Below are positions 29,577 to 37,905 of a stretch of DNA of 39,277 nt, one piece after another (position 1 is the stretch's first letter; every line of letters begins with the position of its first letter). This DNA comes from Nocardioides lijunqiniae. Its GTDB lineage: Bacteria; Actinomycetota; Actinomycetes; Propionibacteriales; Nocardioidaceae. The stretch covers positions 1-39,277 of the forward strand of contig NZ_JACJGM010000042.1 of NCBI RefSeq assembly GCF_015024225.1, in the 5' to 3' direction. The notes beneath the pieces were generated by a model, which had not been told where the DNA came from, did not search any database, and saw only the letters and a list, made by a program, of their open reading frames with translations. The position numbers and the translations under genes are program-made.

Positions 29577-30861
29577 GAAGCTGGTCGAGGCGCGACTCGA
29601 ACGTCGCCGGCTCGTCGCCCCCGGTGAACAGGTCGTCGTAGTAGCTGCTGGGCACGGACTCGCCGTCGAGCGGCTGGGCGTTGCACCCGCTGCTCAGCGT
29701 CATCTCCGGCTTGTAGAACTCCTCGAAGTTCGAGGCGTTGATCTCCGGCAGCGGGTAGAGCAGCGTGTTGAGCTTGGGCTGCTGACCCGCGAGCATCCGC
29801 AGCGAGACCTTGAACGCCTCGACGACGCCCTGGCCGGCGCCCTGCGTGAAGCCGATGGACTCCTTGCCGGTCTTCTTCCAGTTGGCCAGCCAGGCGCAGG
29901 CGCCCTCGAAGCCGGTGACGTACGGCAGGTCGCGACCGGCCTGCTCGAAGGCCTCGGTCACGGGCACGGCGCAGACGCCGCCGTCCCACACGCCGGCCAC
30001 GTCGTCGGGGTGCGTCGTGAGGTACTGCAGCATCTGCGACTTGATCGTCGAGGGCGTCCACTCGCCCGTGATGTGCTCGACGGTCAGCCCGGCCTCCTCG
30101 AAGACCTGCGTGGCGCCCGCCTGACGGGCCTCGGCCGCGGCGACGCCGGGGATGCCGTCGCACATGACGACGGTGCCCTCGCCGCCGGTCTTCTCGACCA
30201 GCCACGTCGCGGACGTCTGGCCGGCGAAGTAGGAGCCGAAGTCGGACTGGATCGCGTTGGTGCAGTCGGTGCCGGTCTGCATGACGACCACGAGGGCACC
30301 GGCGTCCTTGGCGCTCTCGAAGGCGTTGCACAGGCCCACCGTCGGGGGCTGCATCACGAGGACGACGTCGCAGCCCTTCTGGACCATCGTGTTGATCTGG
30401 GTGGCCTGCAGGCTGGCGTTGTTGTCGGCGTCGGAGACGATCATCTCGCCGTCGACCAGGCCCTGCTCGTCGAGCTGCTCGAGGATGCCCTCGGCCACGG
30501 CCAGACCCTCCTGGCGCCAGGTGTTGCCCTGGTAGGAGCTGGAGTAGCAGAACTTCCACGGCCCCTCGGAGGGCTTCCAGTCGGCGTAGGGGTTGGGGCC
30601 CAGGCGGGTGGAGTGCCAGAAGCCGGCGTAGGCGTCGCGGGCGGACTCCGGCACCTCCTCGAGCGCGGCGTTGTCCGCCTCCGTGGCGGGCTTGCCCGTG
30701 CCGAGCGCGGTGTACTCGTCGGCGGACGCGCTGTCGCCGCCCTCGTCGGCGGAGAGGCCGCCGCAGGCGGTGAGCAGCAGGACGAAGCCCACGAGCACGA
30801 GGGCCAGCGCGGATCGGCGCCGACCTCCCGAGGTGGTCCCAGATGTTGACGGTGCGGTCAC
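29566..30861 (-). CDS. ABC transporter substrate-binding lipoprotein (ribose/purine type)
   Basis: This 431-residue periplasmic-binding-protein-1-like protein captures the solute for the operon A importer. The signal ends in lipobox LLTAC (Cys33). WKFCYSSSYQGNTWRQEGLA near residue 95 begins the first lobe. DNNASLQATQINTMVQKGCD is the typical first-lobe helix, and VWDGGVCAVPVTEAFEQAG lies in the second lobe. Many aromatic residues and Asn/Asp could line the binding site, but the ligand cannot be read. I start at the GTG with GAGGAG eight bases upstream; a frame from 30915 would run into the operator-like repeats. It is the first gene of operon A. Confidence 0.9.
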   Translation of the reverse strand: MTAPSTSGTTSGGRRRSALALVLVGFVLLLTACGGLSADEGGDSASADEYTALGTGKPATEADNAALEEVPESARDAYAGFWHSTRLGPNPYADWKPSEGPWKFCYSSSYQGNTWRQEGLAVAEGILEQLDEQGLVDGEMIVSDADNNASLQATQINTMVQKGCDVVLVMQPPTVGLCNAFESAKDAGALVVVMQTGTDCTNAIQSDFGSYFAGQTSATWLVEKTGGEGTVVMCDGIPGVAAAEARQAGATQVFEEAGLTVEHITGEWTPSTIKSQMLQYLTTHPDDVAGVWDGGVCAVPVTEAFEQAGRDLPYVTGFEGACAWLANWKKTGKESIGFTQGAGQGVVEAFKVSLRMLAGQQPKLNTLLYPLPEINASNFEEFYKPEMTLSSGCNAQPLDGESVPSSYYDDLFTGGDEPATFESRLDQLPVK

Positions 30862-30890
30862 GACAGTGCTCCTCGTTCGAACGGCGGATG

Positions 30891-30942
30891 TGTGGCAGGT
30901 CACCCCGAATGACATGTAACATACAACACGTCACATGCCACA
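30891..30942. promoter_or_regulatory. large inverted repeat between operon A and its GntR gene
   Basis: TGTGGCAGGTCA (30891-30902) and TCACATGCCACA (30931-30942) are inverted copies that match at 10 of 12 positions. Between them lies the palindrome ATGTAACAT (30914-30922). The region is much richer in A and T than its surroundings and precedes the binding-protein gene. It is a good candidate for the operator and promoter read by the GntR protein encoded at 31051. The 189-base divergent gap 30862-31050 shows no gene. Confidence 0.55.
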
Positions 30943-31050
30943 GCGTCAACGTTCGTGATCGGACGGTGAGGGGACCGTTACGATCTGCATCGCTCGTGAG
31001 CCAGCCCCACGACCAGCGCCCACCCGGGCACACGGAAAGATCGGAGTTCG

Positions 31051-31752
31051 ATGGAACCGCTCCAGAGCGAGGGGTCGATGACCGACCGCGCGACGTCCGC
31101 GCTGCGCTCGGCGATCCTGCGCGGCGACCTGGAGCCGAACACGCTGCACGCGGTGCACACCGTGGCGGAGTCGCTCGGCGTCTCGCGGACGCCGGTGCGC
31201 GAGGCGCTGATCCGCCTGGCCGCCGAGGGCATGGTGCGGGTCCAGCGCAACCGCGGGTTCGTGGTCCTGCGTCACTCCCCCCAGGACCTGGTGGAGATCT
31301 TCTCCCTGCGGCTCCTGCTGGAGGTGCCGGCCACGCGCGCGGCGGCCTCGATGGCGACCAGCGACGACGTCGCGGCGCTGGAGGCCGACATCGCGCGGAT
31401 GCGCGACGCCATGTCGGCCGACGATGCGGAGCTCTTCCTCCGCGAGGACCGCCAGTTCCACCGGACGCTGCTGTCGATCAGCGGCAACGAGCGGCTCGCG
31501 GAGTTCGTCGACAGCCTGCGCAACGTCGTGCTGAGCAGCGGCGTCAGCACGGCCAACCGCACCGAGTCGATCGGCGAGATCCTCGAGCCGCACCTGGAGC
31601 TGCTGCGCCTCGTGCGCGACGGCAGGTCGGCCGAGGCGGCCGCGTCGATGCGCGAGCACCTCGTCAGCACGGGGCACAAGCTGCTCACCCAGGAGTTCGG
31701 CGACGAGGCGGCGGCCCGGTTCGCCGATGCCCTGGGCGCCTACGAGGTCTGA
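31051..31752 (+). CDS. GntR family transcriptional regulator, FadR/FCD type
   Basis: This 233-residue regulator has an N-terminal winged helix (about 10-75; TVAESLGVSRTPVREALIRL) and a C-terminal FCD ligand domain (about 85-210). The metal and carboxylate residues of FCD domains are present: Asp133, His137, His181 and His203. FCD proteins with this set usually bind organic acids such as hydroxy acids. It is divergent from operon A over operator-like repeats, so it is most likely that operon's repressor. GGAG lies four bases before the ATG; an ATG at 31078 after GAGGGG is an alternative. Confidence 0.92.
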   Translation: MEPLQSEGSMTDRATSALRSAILRGDLEPNTLHAVHTVAESLGVSRTPVREALIRLAAEGMVRVQRNRGFVVLRHSPQDLVEIFSLRLLLEVPATRAAASMATSDDVAALEADIARMRDAMSADDAELFLREDRQFHRTLLSISGNERLAEFVDSLRNVVLSSGVSTANRTESIGEILEPHLELLRLVRDGRSAEAAASMREHLVSTGHKLLTQEFGDEAAARFADALGAYEV

Positions 31753-31762
31753 GCGCGCCCAC

Positions 31763-32206
31763 TCAGGCCAGCGGCAGGGCGCCGTTCGCCGAGTCGAGGT
31801 GCTCGACGGTGGTGAAGACCAGCTCGGTGTCGCCGACGTTCTCGATGTCGTGGAGCAGGTACTCCCCGCGGGCGAACGTGAAGTGACGCGTCTCGCCGGC
31901 GTCGTAGCTGACGTCGCGCGTCGTGCCGTCGGAGGTGTGCTGACGGCTGGTGCCGGCGTTGACGGCCGTCCAGAAGTAGTCCAGGACGTGCCGGTGGGCG
32001 TGCCACCGCTCGCCGGGTGCCAGGCGGATCTCCCACACGCGCACCCGGGCGTCCTGGCTCAGCAGGCGCGATCCCACGTGTGGGTCGTAGGCGTGCGTGG
32101 CGAACTCGTCGACGAGCTCGGGCGTCCAGCCCTCGAAGCCGGTGGCGACGAGGACGCCGGCGAGCGGGGCGTCGGTCAGCCAGCCGTGGTCGGTGCTCTC
32201 GGACAT
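31763..32206 (-). CDS. cupin domain protein
   Basis: This 147-residue protein has one cupin barrel. The first motif starts at GERWHAHRH (His69, His71, His73) and has Asp76 where Glu is usual. The second motif provides His119 in YLLHDIENVG. Such a site can hold Fe or Mn, so it could be an oxygenase or isomerase, or only a sensor. It is the last gene of operon B, 11 bases after the flavin hydroxylase, and convergent with the GntR gene (10-base gap). A ring-cleaving role after the hydroxylase is possible but unproven. Confidence 0.8.
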   Translation of the reverse strand: MSESTDHGWLTDAPLAGVLVATGFEGWTPELVDEFATHAYDPHVGSRLLSQDARVRVWEIRLAPGERWHAHRHVLDYFWTAVNAGTSRQHTSDGTTRDVSYDAGETRHFTFARGEYLLHDIENVGDTELVFTTVEHLDSANGALPLA

Positions 32207-32217
32207 CGGATCTCCTC

Positions 32218-33429
32218 TCAGTGGCCCGGGCCGTAGAGCCCGAAGCGCAGGTCGGGGTCGCCGGGGGTCCAGGTGCAGGACACCTGGGAGCGGGCGCCCA
32301 TCTCCTGGACGCGGTGCAGCAGGCGCTGCCCCAGCTCGAGCTGGCCGGGCTCCCACTTGGCCAGGGCGTCGGCCACGTCGCCGTCGCCCTCCGCCAGCGC
32401 GTCGTGGAGCGCCCAGGCGTTGGCCGCGGCCTTGGCCGTGCCGGCCGCGGCGTGCGGCCGGGCCGCGCTCGCGGCGTCGCCCACCAACGCGACTCGTCCC
32501 AGCGCCATCCGGTGCGCGCCGGCGTCGCGCACGGCCTGCAGGTAGGGCTGCTCCGTGCGGAGCACGACCTCGGCGGCCGCCGGCGCCAGGACCTCGGCCG
32601 CGGTGCGCCGCATCTCCTCGGCGAAGCGGTCCTGGACCTGGCCGGGGTGCACCGACACCGGGCTGGCGAAGCCGCGCTTGTCGGTCATCAGCTCCTCCAG
32701 CTCGTGGCCCGCGGCGACGTTGCGGTACCAGACGTAGTTGAGCAGCCGCTCCCCCACGGCGAGCCCGCCGTCGGGGCCTGGGATCGGGTAGAGCGTGATG
32801 TGGGTGTGGGGCGCGACGCTGTAGCTGATGGAGTCGTGCAGCAGCTCGAACGTCGCCGGCGAGAGCTCCCGCTCGGGCACCGTGCCGCGCCAGCCGACGT
32901 AGCCGGCGTAGTCCAGCGTGGTCCCGGGCGAGATCCGGGTGCGGCTCGGAGAGCTGATCCCGTCGGCGAACACCACCAGGTCCGCGCGCTCGGTGCGACC
33001 CGAGACGAAGCGGACCTCCACGCCGTCCTCGTCCTCGTCGAAGCCCGCGGCGTACTCGCCGAGGTGGTAGTCGCGGGTGCCGAAGTCGGCGAGCAGCGCG
33101 CGGTAGAAGGTGCCCCAGGACGTGTAGCTCCACGGGGCCTCCTCCCGGTGGACGACGTCGTTGCCGACGCCGAGGTACTGCACGTAGTGGGTCGACGTGC
33201 TGACCTGCTCGGGCTGCTGGTCGCTGCACTCGTGGAACCAGCGCAGCGTGTCGGGCTGCAGCACGATGCCTCCGCCGCGGCCGTCGAGCCCGCCCGGCGT
33301 GCGCTCGAAGACGGACACGTCGAAGCCGAGGCGGCGCAGCAGCAGCGCGGTCGTGAGACCCCCGATGGAGCCGCCGACGACGAGGGCACGCCGTCCGGAG
33401 TAGTCGTGGCGGGGGTTGGGGTCAGTCAT
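32218..33429 (-). CDS. FAD-dependent aromatic hydroxylase, 2,6-dihydroxypyridine 3-monooxygenase-like
   Basis: This 403-residue class A flavoprotein hydroxylase has the FAD motif VVGGSIGGLTTALLLRRLGF from residue 18, a central ADLVVFADGISSPSR (DG motif), and GRVALVGDAASAARPH near residue 315. The stretch PHAAAGTAKAAANAWAL after it recalls 2,6-dihydroxypyridine 3-hydroxylase more than phenol or salicylate hydroxylases, and YAGYVGWRGTVPE also suits that group. Such enzymes add a hydroxyl to an electron-rich ring using NADH and oxygen. Its ATG overlaps the amidohydrolase stop by eight bases. The substrate remains inference. Confidence 0.82.
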   Translation of the reverse strand: MTDPNPRHDYSGRRALVVGGSIGGLTTALLLRRLGFDVSVFERTPGGLDGRGGGIVLQPDTLRWFHECSDQQPEQVSTSTHYVQYLGVGNDVVHREEAPWSYTSWGTFYRALLADFGTRDYHLGEYAAGFDEDEDGVEVRFVSGRTERADLVVFADGISSPSRTRISPGTTLDYAGYVGWRGTVPERELSPATFELLHDSISYSVAPHTHITLYPIPGPDGGLAVGERLLNYVWYRNVAAGHELEELMTDKRGFASPVSVHPGQVQDRFAEEMRRTAAEVLAPAAAEVVLRTEQPYLQAVRDAGAHRMALGRVALVGDAASAARPHAAAGTAKAAANAWALHDALAEGDGDVADALAKWEPGQLELGQRLLHRVQEMGARSQVSCTWTPGDPDLRFGLYGPGH

Positions 33430-34432
33430 GGTCGGGGCCTTCCGGGGAGAGGGCGAGGAAGCGGTGGGCGTGGCGCTCGAGGTCGACGGCCGCAAGACCC
33501 TCGGCGAGCGGCAGGTCCTGGGGGCGGGGCACGCCCATGTCGAAGGGGTAGTCGCTGCCGACCATCAGCCGCTCGTCGCCGGCGTTGTCGCGCAGGAGCC
33601 GCAGGGCCGCGGGGTCGTGGGTGAGGGTGTCGAACCACAGGTCGCGGATCGTCTCGTGCGGCGGGCGGGTGCTGGCGGCGCGCACGTCGGCGCGCTCCTG
33701 CCAGCCGTGGCGCCAGCGACCCACGAGTGCCGGGGCACAGCCGCCGCCGTGGACGAAGCAGATGCGCAGGCCGGGCAGCTCCTCGAGCACCCCGCCCAGC
33801 AGCACGGAGGCGACGGCCGTGGCGGTCTCGACCGGGTTGCCGACCAGGTTGGCGAGGTAGTGGCTGCCCCACTCGGGTCGCGGCAGCTGCATCGGGTGCA
33901 CCAGGACCGCGAGGTCCAGCTCCGCCGCGACCCGGACCACGTCGAGCAGCGGCCCGTCGTCGAAGGAGGTGGCGCCGACCAGGGGTGGCACGGCGATGCC
34001 GCGGACGACGCCGGAGGCCGCGAGGTCGGTCATCTGCGTGCGCGCCTCGTCGGCGTCGTGCAGCGACACGAGGCCGAGCCCGAGGAGCCGACCTCCGCTG
34101 TCGCGGCAGGTGCGGGTGAGCGCCTCGTTGAAGCGCCCGACGTACTTCTCGACCCCGGGGTCGCCGACGACGGGGAACGCGAACGGCGGCGCCGACAGGA
34201 CGCGGCAGCCGAGCCCGGCGGCCTCGGTGTCGGCGAGGACCCGGGCGGGGTCGCTCATCGCGCTCACCTCGATGGACAGGGGCAGGTCCCCCAGGTGCAG
34301 CTCGCCCTCGTGGTCGCGCATCGCCGGCAGCGGCGACCCCGGCGGCAGTCCGAACAGCTCCTCCGGCAGCCAGTGCGCGTGGACGTCGACGAGACCGGGC
34401 GTGACGGTCGGCGCCTGCGGGGCGGCGCTCAT
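33422..34432 (-). CDS. amidohydrolase family 2 protein, ACMSD-like (possible decarboxylase)
   Basis: This 336-residue TIM-barrel metalloenzyme has the metal motif DVHAHW (His18, His20), a third ligand in LVHPMQLP (about 185), HGGG near 234, and the catalytic-type Asp in GSDYPFDMG (about 300). The family includes aminocarboxymuconate-semialdehyde decarboxylase and decarboxylases of hydroxylated aromatic acids such as gamma-resorcylate, as well as hydrolases. The ATG overlaps the ABC ATPase stop by four bases. The next gene encodes a ring hydroxylase, so a decarboxylation before or after hydroxylation is a natural guess. Confidence 0.85.
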   Translation of the reverse strand: MSAAPQAPTVTPGLVDVHAHWLPEELFGLPPGSPLPAMRDHEGELHLGDLPLSIEVSAMSDPARVLADTEAAGLGCRVLSAPPFAFPVVGDPGVEKYVGRFNEALTRTCRDSGGRLLGLGLVSLHDADEARTQMTDLAASGVVRGIAVPPLVGATSFDDGPLLDVVRVAAELDLAVLVHPMQLPRPEWGSHYLANLVGNPVETATAVASVLLGGVLEELPGLRICFVHGGGCAPALVGRWRHGWQERADVRAASTRPPHETIRDLWFDTLTHDPAALRLLRDNAGDERLMVGSDYPFDMGVPRPQDLPLAEGLAAVDLERHAHRFLALSPEGPDHD

Positions 34433-35193
34433 GCCGGCACCTCGGCCCGGGCGGCCGCGGCGCGGGCCTCGAGGACCTCGAAGCGGGCCAGCACCTCGGC
34501 CTGCAGCACCGCCACCGCCGGGTCGGAGGCGCGACGGGGGCGCGGGAGGTCGACCTCGATGGTCTCGTGCACGTGCCCGCCCGGCGCCAGCACGACGATC
34601 CGGTCGGACAGCTGGACGGCCTCGGTCACGTCGTGGGTCACGAACATGACCGTGCGGCGGGACTCCAGCCAGATGCGCTCCAGGTGCTCGCGCAGCGTGC
34701 GGGACGTCATCGCGTCCAGGTGGCTGAACGGCTCGTCCATCAGCAGGATGTCCGGCTCGACGGAGAAGGCGCGGGCGATGCCGACGCGCTGTTGCTGCCC
34801 GCCGGAGAGCTGGGCGGGGAAGCGGTCGCCGAGGTGGCCGAGGCCGACGAGGTCGAGGTAGTGCTGCGCGCGCTCCGCCCACCCGTCGCGGTCGTGCTGG
34901 ACGAAGGAGAGGTTCTGGTCGACCGTGCGCCACGGCAGCAGCCGGGGGTCCTGGAAGACGTAGCCCACCCGGGCGTCCCGGTCTCCGGCGCGGAGGCTGA
35001 CGTTGCCGGCGGTGTGGCTCTCGATCCCGGAGACGATGTTGAGCAGCGTGGTCTTGCCGCTGCCGGAGGGCCCGACGATCGAGACGAACGTCTCGCCGGT
35101 GATGGAGAGGTCGATGCCGTCGAGGACGCGAGTCCGGTTGCCGGCCCGGTCGTGGTAGTCCTTCACGAGGCCGGAAATGTCGATGGAAGCCAT
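34429..35193 (-). CDS. NitT/TauT-type ABC transporter ATPase
   Basis: This 254-residue ATPase belongs to the nitrate/sulfonate/taurine importer group. Walker A GPSGSGKTT is near residues 41-49, then the Q-loop VGYVFQDPRLLPWRT typical of SsuB/TauB, signature LSGGQQQRVGIARA near 130, Walker B ILLMDEPFSHLD and the switch His in FVTHDVTEAV. It follows the permease after 47 bases and overlaps the amidohydrolase start by four bases. Confidence 0.94.
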   Translation of the reverse strand: MASIDISGLVKDYHDRAGNRTRVLDGIDLSITGETFVSIVGPSGSGKTTLLNIVSGIESHTAGNVSLRAGDRDARVGYVFQDPRLLPWRTVDQNLSFVQHDRDGWAERAQHYLDLVGLGHLGDRFPAQLSGGQQQRVGIARAFSVEPDILLMDEPFSHLDAMTSRTLREHLERIWLESRRTVMFVTHDVTEAVQLSDRIVVLAPGGHVHETIEVDLPRPRRASDPAVAVLQAEVLARFEVLEARAAAARAEVPA

Positions 35194-35240
35194 GAGCGGG
35201 GTCGCCTTTCAGGAGTGCGGGGTGGGTGGGGTCGGGGGCG

Positions 35241-36062
35241 TCAGACCGAGCGCCAGCGCGTGAGGCGCCGCTCGACGGGGCCGAGCACGACCTGGTCCAC
35301 CAGGACCAGGAAGGCGATGAACACCAGCACCCACGCGAGGAAGCCGTCGAGCTGGTTGGCGTCGTACCAGTAGCGCGAGCGCCAGCCGACGCCCGACGTG
35401 GACCCGAACCACTCAGCGAGGAGCAGGCCGTTCCAGGCCGACATGATGGCGAAGCGCACCGCGGCGACCGTCGAGCCGGCGACGGCCGGTGCGACGACGT
35501 GACGCAGGACCTCGGTGCGGCTCACGCCGAAGGCGCGGGCCACGAGCAGCAGGTCGGAGGGCACCGCCCGCACCGCCTTGGCGATGTTGACCATGACGAA
35601 CGGCAGGGCCGCAAGGAACACCGTGACCACCGGGGTGAGCCAGCCGAAGCCGAACCACATGGTGGTGAGCAGCGCCCAGATGACCGCCGGCGCGGCCAGG
35701 CCGGCCATGGTGAGGTCGGTCAGGGCGTTCTCGGCGAAGCGCGACAGCCCCATCAGCACGCCCAGCGCCGTACCGACGACCAGCGCGACCACGAGGCCGA
35801 GCACGAAGCGGTTCATGCTCACCGCGACGTTGCCCCACAGGTCGCCGGAGGCCTGCTCGGCGGAGAGCCGATCGATGGTGTCGGCCAGCGACGGGACCCG
35901 GTCGCCGAGGACGACGGCGAGCTGCCAGACGAGCAGCATCGTCGCCACCGAGGCGAGCAGCGCGAGCGCGGGACCGACGAGGGCACGGGTCCGCGACGGA
36001 CGCCTCGGGGTGGGTGCGGGGCCGGTGCGGGTGGGGGCCGGGGGTATGGCGGTGGCGGTCAT
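35241..36062 (-). CDS. NitT/TauT-type ABC transporter permease (second)
   Basis: This 273-residue permease of the SsuC/TauC type has six membrane helices. The coupling loop is seen around LLVARAFGVSRTEVLRHVVA near residue 180. It has a Pro/Thr-rich cytoplasmic start. The ATG overlaps the preceding permease stop by four bases. It should form a heterodimer with the permease at 36059. Confidence 0.93.
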   Translation of the reverse strand: MTATAIPPAPTRTGPAPTPRRPSRTRALVGPALALLASVATMLLVWQLAVVLGDRVPSLADTIDRLSAEQASGDLWGNVAVSMNRFVLGLVVALVVGTALGVLMGLSRFAENALTDLTMAGLAAPAVIWALLTTMWFGFGWLTPVVTVFLAALPFVMVNIAKAVRAVPSDLLLVARAFGVSRTEVLRHVVAPAVAGSTVAAVRFAIMSAWNGLLLAEWFGSTSGVGWRSRYWYDANQLDGFLAWVLVFIAFLVLVDQVVLGPVERRLTRWRSV

Positions 36063-36868
36063 GCGAGGTCCTTCCTCCAGGCGAACAAGCGGGACTCGAG
36101 GGCGGCCAGGCCGCGCTCGATCAGCACCATCGCCACGACGAACAAGGTCGTCCAGGCGAGCATGTCGGCGACCTGGAACTCCTGGTAGGCGCGGCGGATC
36201 ATGAACCCGACGCCGTCCCGGGCGCCGAAGACCTCGGTGAGGGCCTCGACCTTCCAGGCCATGGCGAAGCCGTAGCGGACACCCACGAACACGAACGCCG
36301 TGATCGCCGGCAGGTAGACGTGGCGCACGACGTCGGCCGGGCTGCGGCCGAACGCCTGGCACATGCGGAGCAGCTTCCCGTCGACCGAGCGGACGCCCTC
36401 GGCCACGTTGATGGCCACGAAGGGCACCGCCACCAGGGCGGACACCACGATCGGGCCGGTGGCGCCGACCCCGAAGATCACCAGCCCGAAGACCGCGTAG
36501 GTCAGGCCCGGCACGTTGCCCAGGACGAACAGCGGCATCGAGAAGTAGGAGGAGAGGAAGCGGCTGCGGCCCATCGCGAAGCCGATCGGCAGACCGGCGA
36601 GCATGGCGAGCCCGAAGCCCGCCAGGATCTTGACGATGCTGGAGGCGAAGTTGTCGAGCGCGGCGCCGGAGACGGTGATGTCCACGACCCGCTCGAGCAC
36701 CTCGAGGGGGCCCGGGGCGATGTTGTCGTCGACGACCGCCGAGGCGATGCCCCAGGCGAGGACGGCGACCACGAGGGCGCCGGAGGAGACGAGCCAGCGC
36801 GGAGCCGACGCGGGTCGGCGGGACTTCGACCTGCCCACGGACGGGCGGGCGGCGACGAGGGTGCTCAT
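36059..36868 (-). CDS. NitT/TauT-type ABC transporter permease (first)
   Basis: This 269-residue permease has six membrane helices. The coupling loop is seen around LLRMCQAFGRSPADVVRHVY near residue 185 and the helix-rich LAMLAGLPIGFAMGRSRFLS near 90. The ATG overlaps the binding-protein stop by four bases. Two different permeases in one NitT operon are less common than a homodimer, so the importer of operon B is probably asymmetric. Confidence 0.92.
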   Translation of the reverse strand: MSTLVAARPSVGRSKSRRPASAPRWLVSSGALVVAVLAWGIASAVVDDNIAPGPLEVLERVVDITVSGAALDNFASSIVKILAGFGLAMLAGLPIGFAMGRSRFLSSYFSMPLFVLGNVPGLTYAVFGLVIFGVGATGPIVVSALVAVPFVAINVAEGVRSVDGKLLRMCQAFGRSPADVVRHVYLPAITAFVFVGVRYGFAMAWKVEALTEVFGARDGVGFMIRRAYQEFQVADMLAWTTLFVVAMVLIERGLAALESRLFAWRKDLA

Positions 36869-37905
36869 CGGGGTGCTCCTTCGGTGGGGAGGAAGCGCGG
36901 GTCCGCGACGTCGTCCTCGATGACGCCGGTCTCGCGCATGAGGTCGAAGATCGCGCTCTCGTCGTCGGCCCAGGCCTGGTCGAAGCGGACGTCCTGCACG
37001 ACCCAGTCGTGCTGGCTGACGTACTCGGTCATGAACGCGACGTCCTCGGGCTTCTCGACCGCGAAGTGCTGCGGGTAGCGGGCGATGATCTCGTCGCGGT
37101 GGCTGCGCCACTCGGTCAGGCCGCGCTCCCACAGGTCGAGGAACGCGTCGACCTCGTCGGGGTGGTCCTCGACCCAGTCGGCGCGGGCGACGAAGACGTT
37201 GCCCATCGGGCCGTCGTGGCCCGGGGCGTCGAGGTCGGCGAAGATCTCCGCGGACGAGCGGCCGTCGTACAGCGCCCGGACGCTGCCCTCCCGCAGCTCG
37301 TTGGCCGAGAGGTCGGGGTAGCAGATGCAGGCGTCGATCTCGCCGCGCGCCAGGAGGCTGGAGAGGTTCTGGATGTCAGCGACGACGACGTCGAAGTCCT
37401 CGGCCAGGTCCAGGCCGTGCATCTGCTCCACCAGCGCGCTCCAGACGAGCGTGCCGGAGACCGTCGTGAAGACGCCGAGCTTCTTGCCCTTCAGGTCCTC
37501 CAGCGTCGTGGCGGTCTCGTCCTCGCGCACCAGGATCCGGCTGCGCTCGGAGTTGTAGCGCCCGATGATCACGGTGTCCTGCTCGGTCTGCTCCTCCAGC
37601 CCCGGCACCTCGAAGGACGCCGACGAGATGATGTCGGCGTGGCCACCGGCGAAGAGGCCGAACTCGTCCCACGTCGCGGAGGTCTCGACCGAGATGCCGG
37701 TCTCGTCCTCGAAGTCCTCGACGATGCCCTCGTCGTTCATGTAGTCCCAGATCGGGTCGGGGGCGAAGGTGAAGCGGATGACCCCCTCGCGGGCGGCGCG
37801 GGAGGAGGCCGGACCGCCGAGGCCGGCGCCGCAGCCGGGCAGCAGCGCCACCAGGCCGAGCGCCAGGGCCGCCGCGGTCCAGCCGGAGCTCGAGGATCTG
37901 GTCAC
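36865..37905 (-). CDS. NitT/TauT-type substrate-binding lipoprotein
   Basis: This 346-residue binding protein of the NMT1/SsuA-like fold has lipobox LLPGC (Cys25). FTFAPDPIWDYMNDEGIVED replaces the usual first-lobe motif. SATWDEFGLFAGGHADIIS contains the conserved G.AD turn, LKGKKLGVFTTVSGT the phosphate-loop-like turn, and DACICYPDLS a second-lobe loop. Relatives bind taurine, sulfonates, aromatic carboxylates, pyrimidine precursors and hydroxypyridine-type molecules; the ligand here is unknown. It starts with GTG after GGAAGG and is the first gene of operon B. Confidence 0.9.
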   Translation of the reverse strand: MTRSSSSGWTAAALALGLVALLPGCGAGLGGPASSRAAREGVIRFTFAPDPIWDYMNDEGIVEDFEDETGISVETSATWDEFGLFAGGHADIISSASFEVPGLEEQTEQDTVIIGRYNSERSRILVREDETATTLEDLKGKKLGVFTTVSGTLVWSALVEQMHGLDLAEDFDVVVADIQNLSSLLARGEIDACICYPDLSANELREGSVRALYDGRSSAEIFADLDAPGHDGPMGNVFVARADWVEDHPDEVDAFLDLWERGLTEWRSHRDEIIARYPQHFAVEKPEDVAFMTEYVSQHDWVVQDVRFDQAWADDESAIFDLMRETGVIEDDVADPRFLPTEGAPR

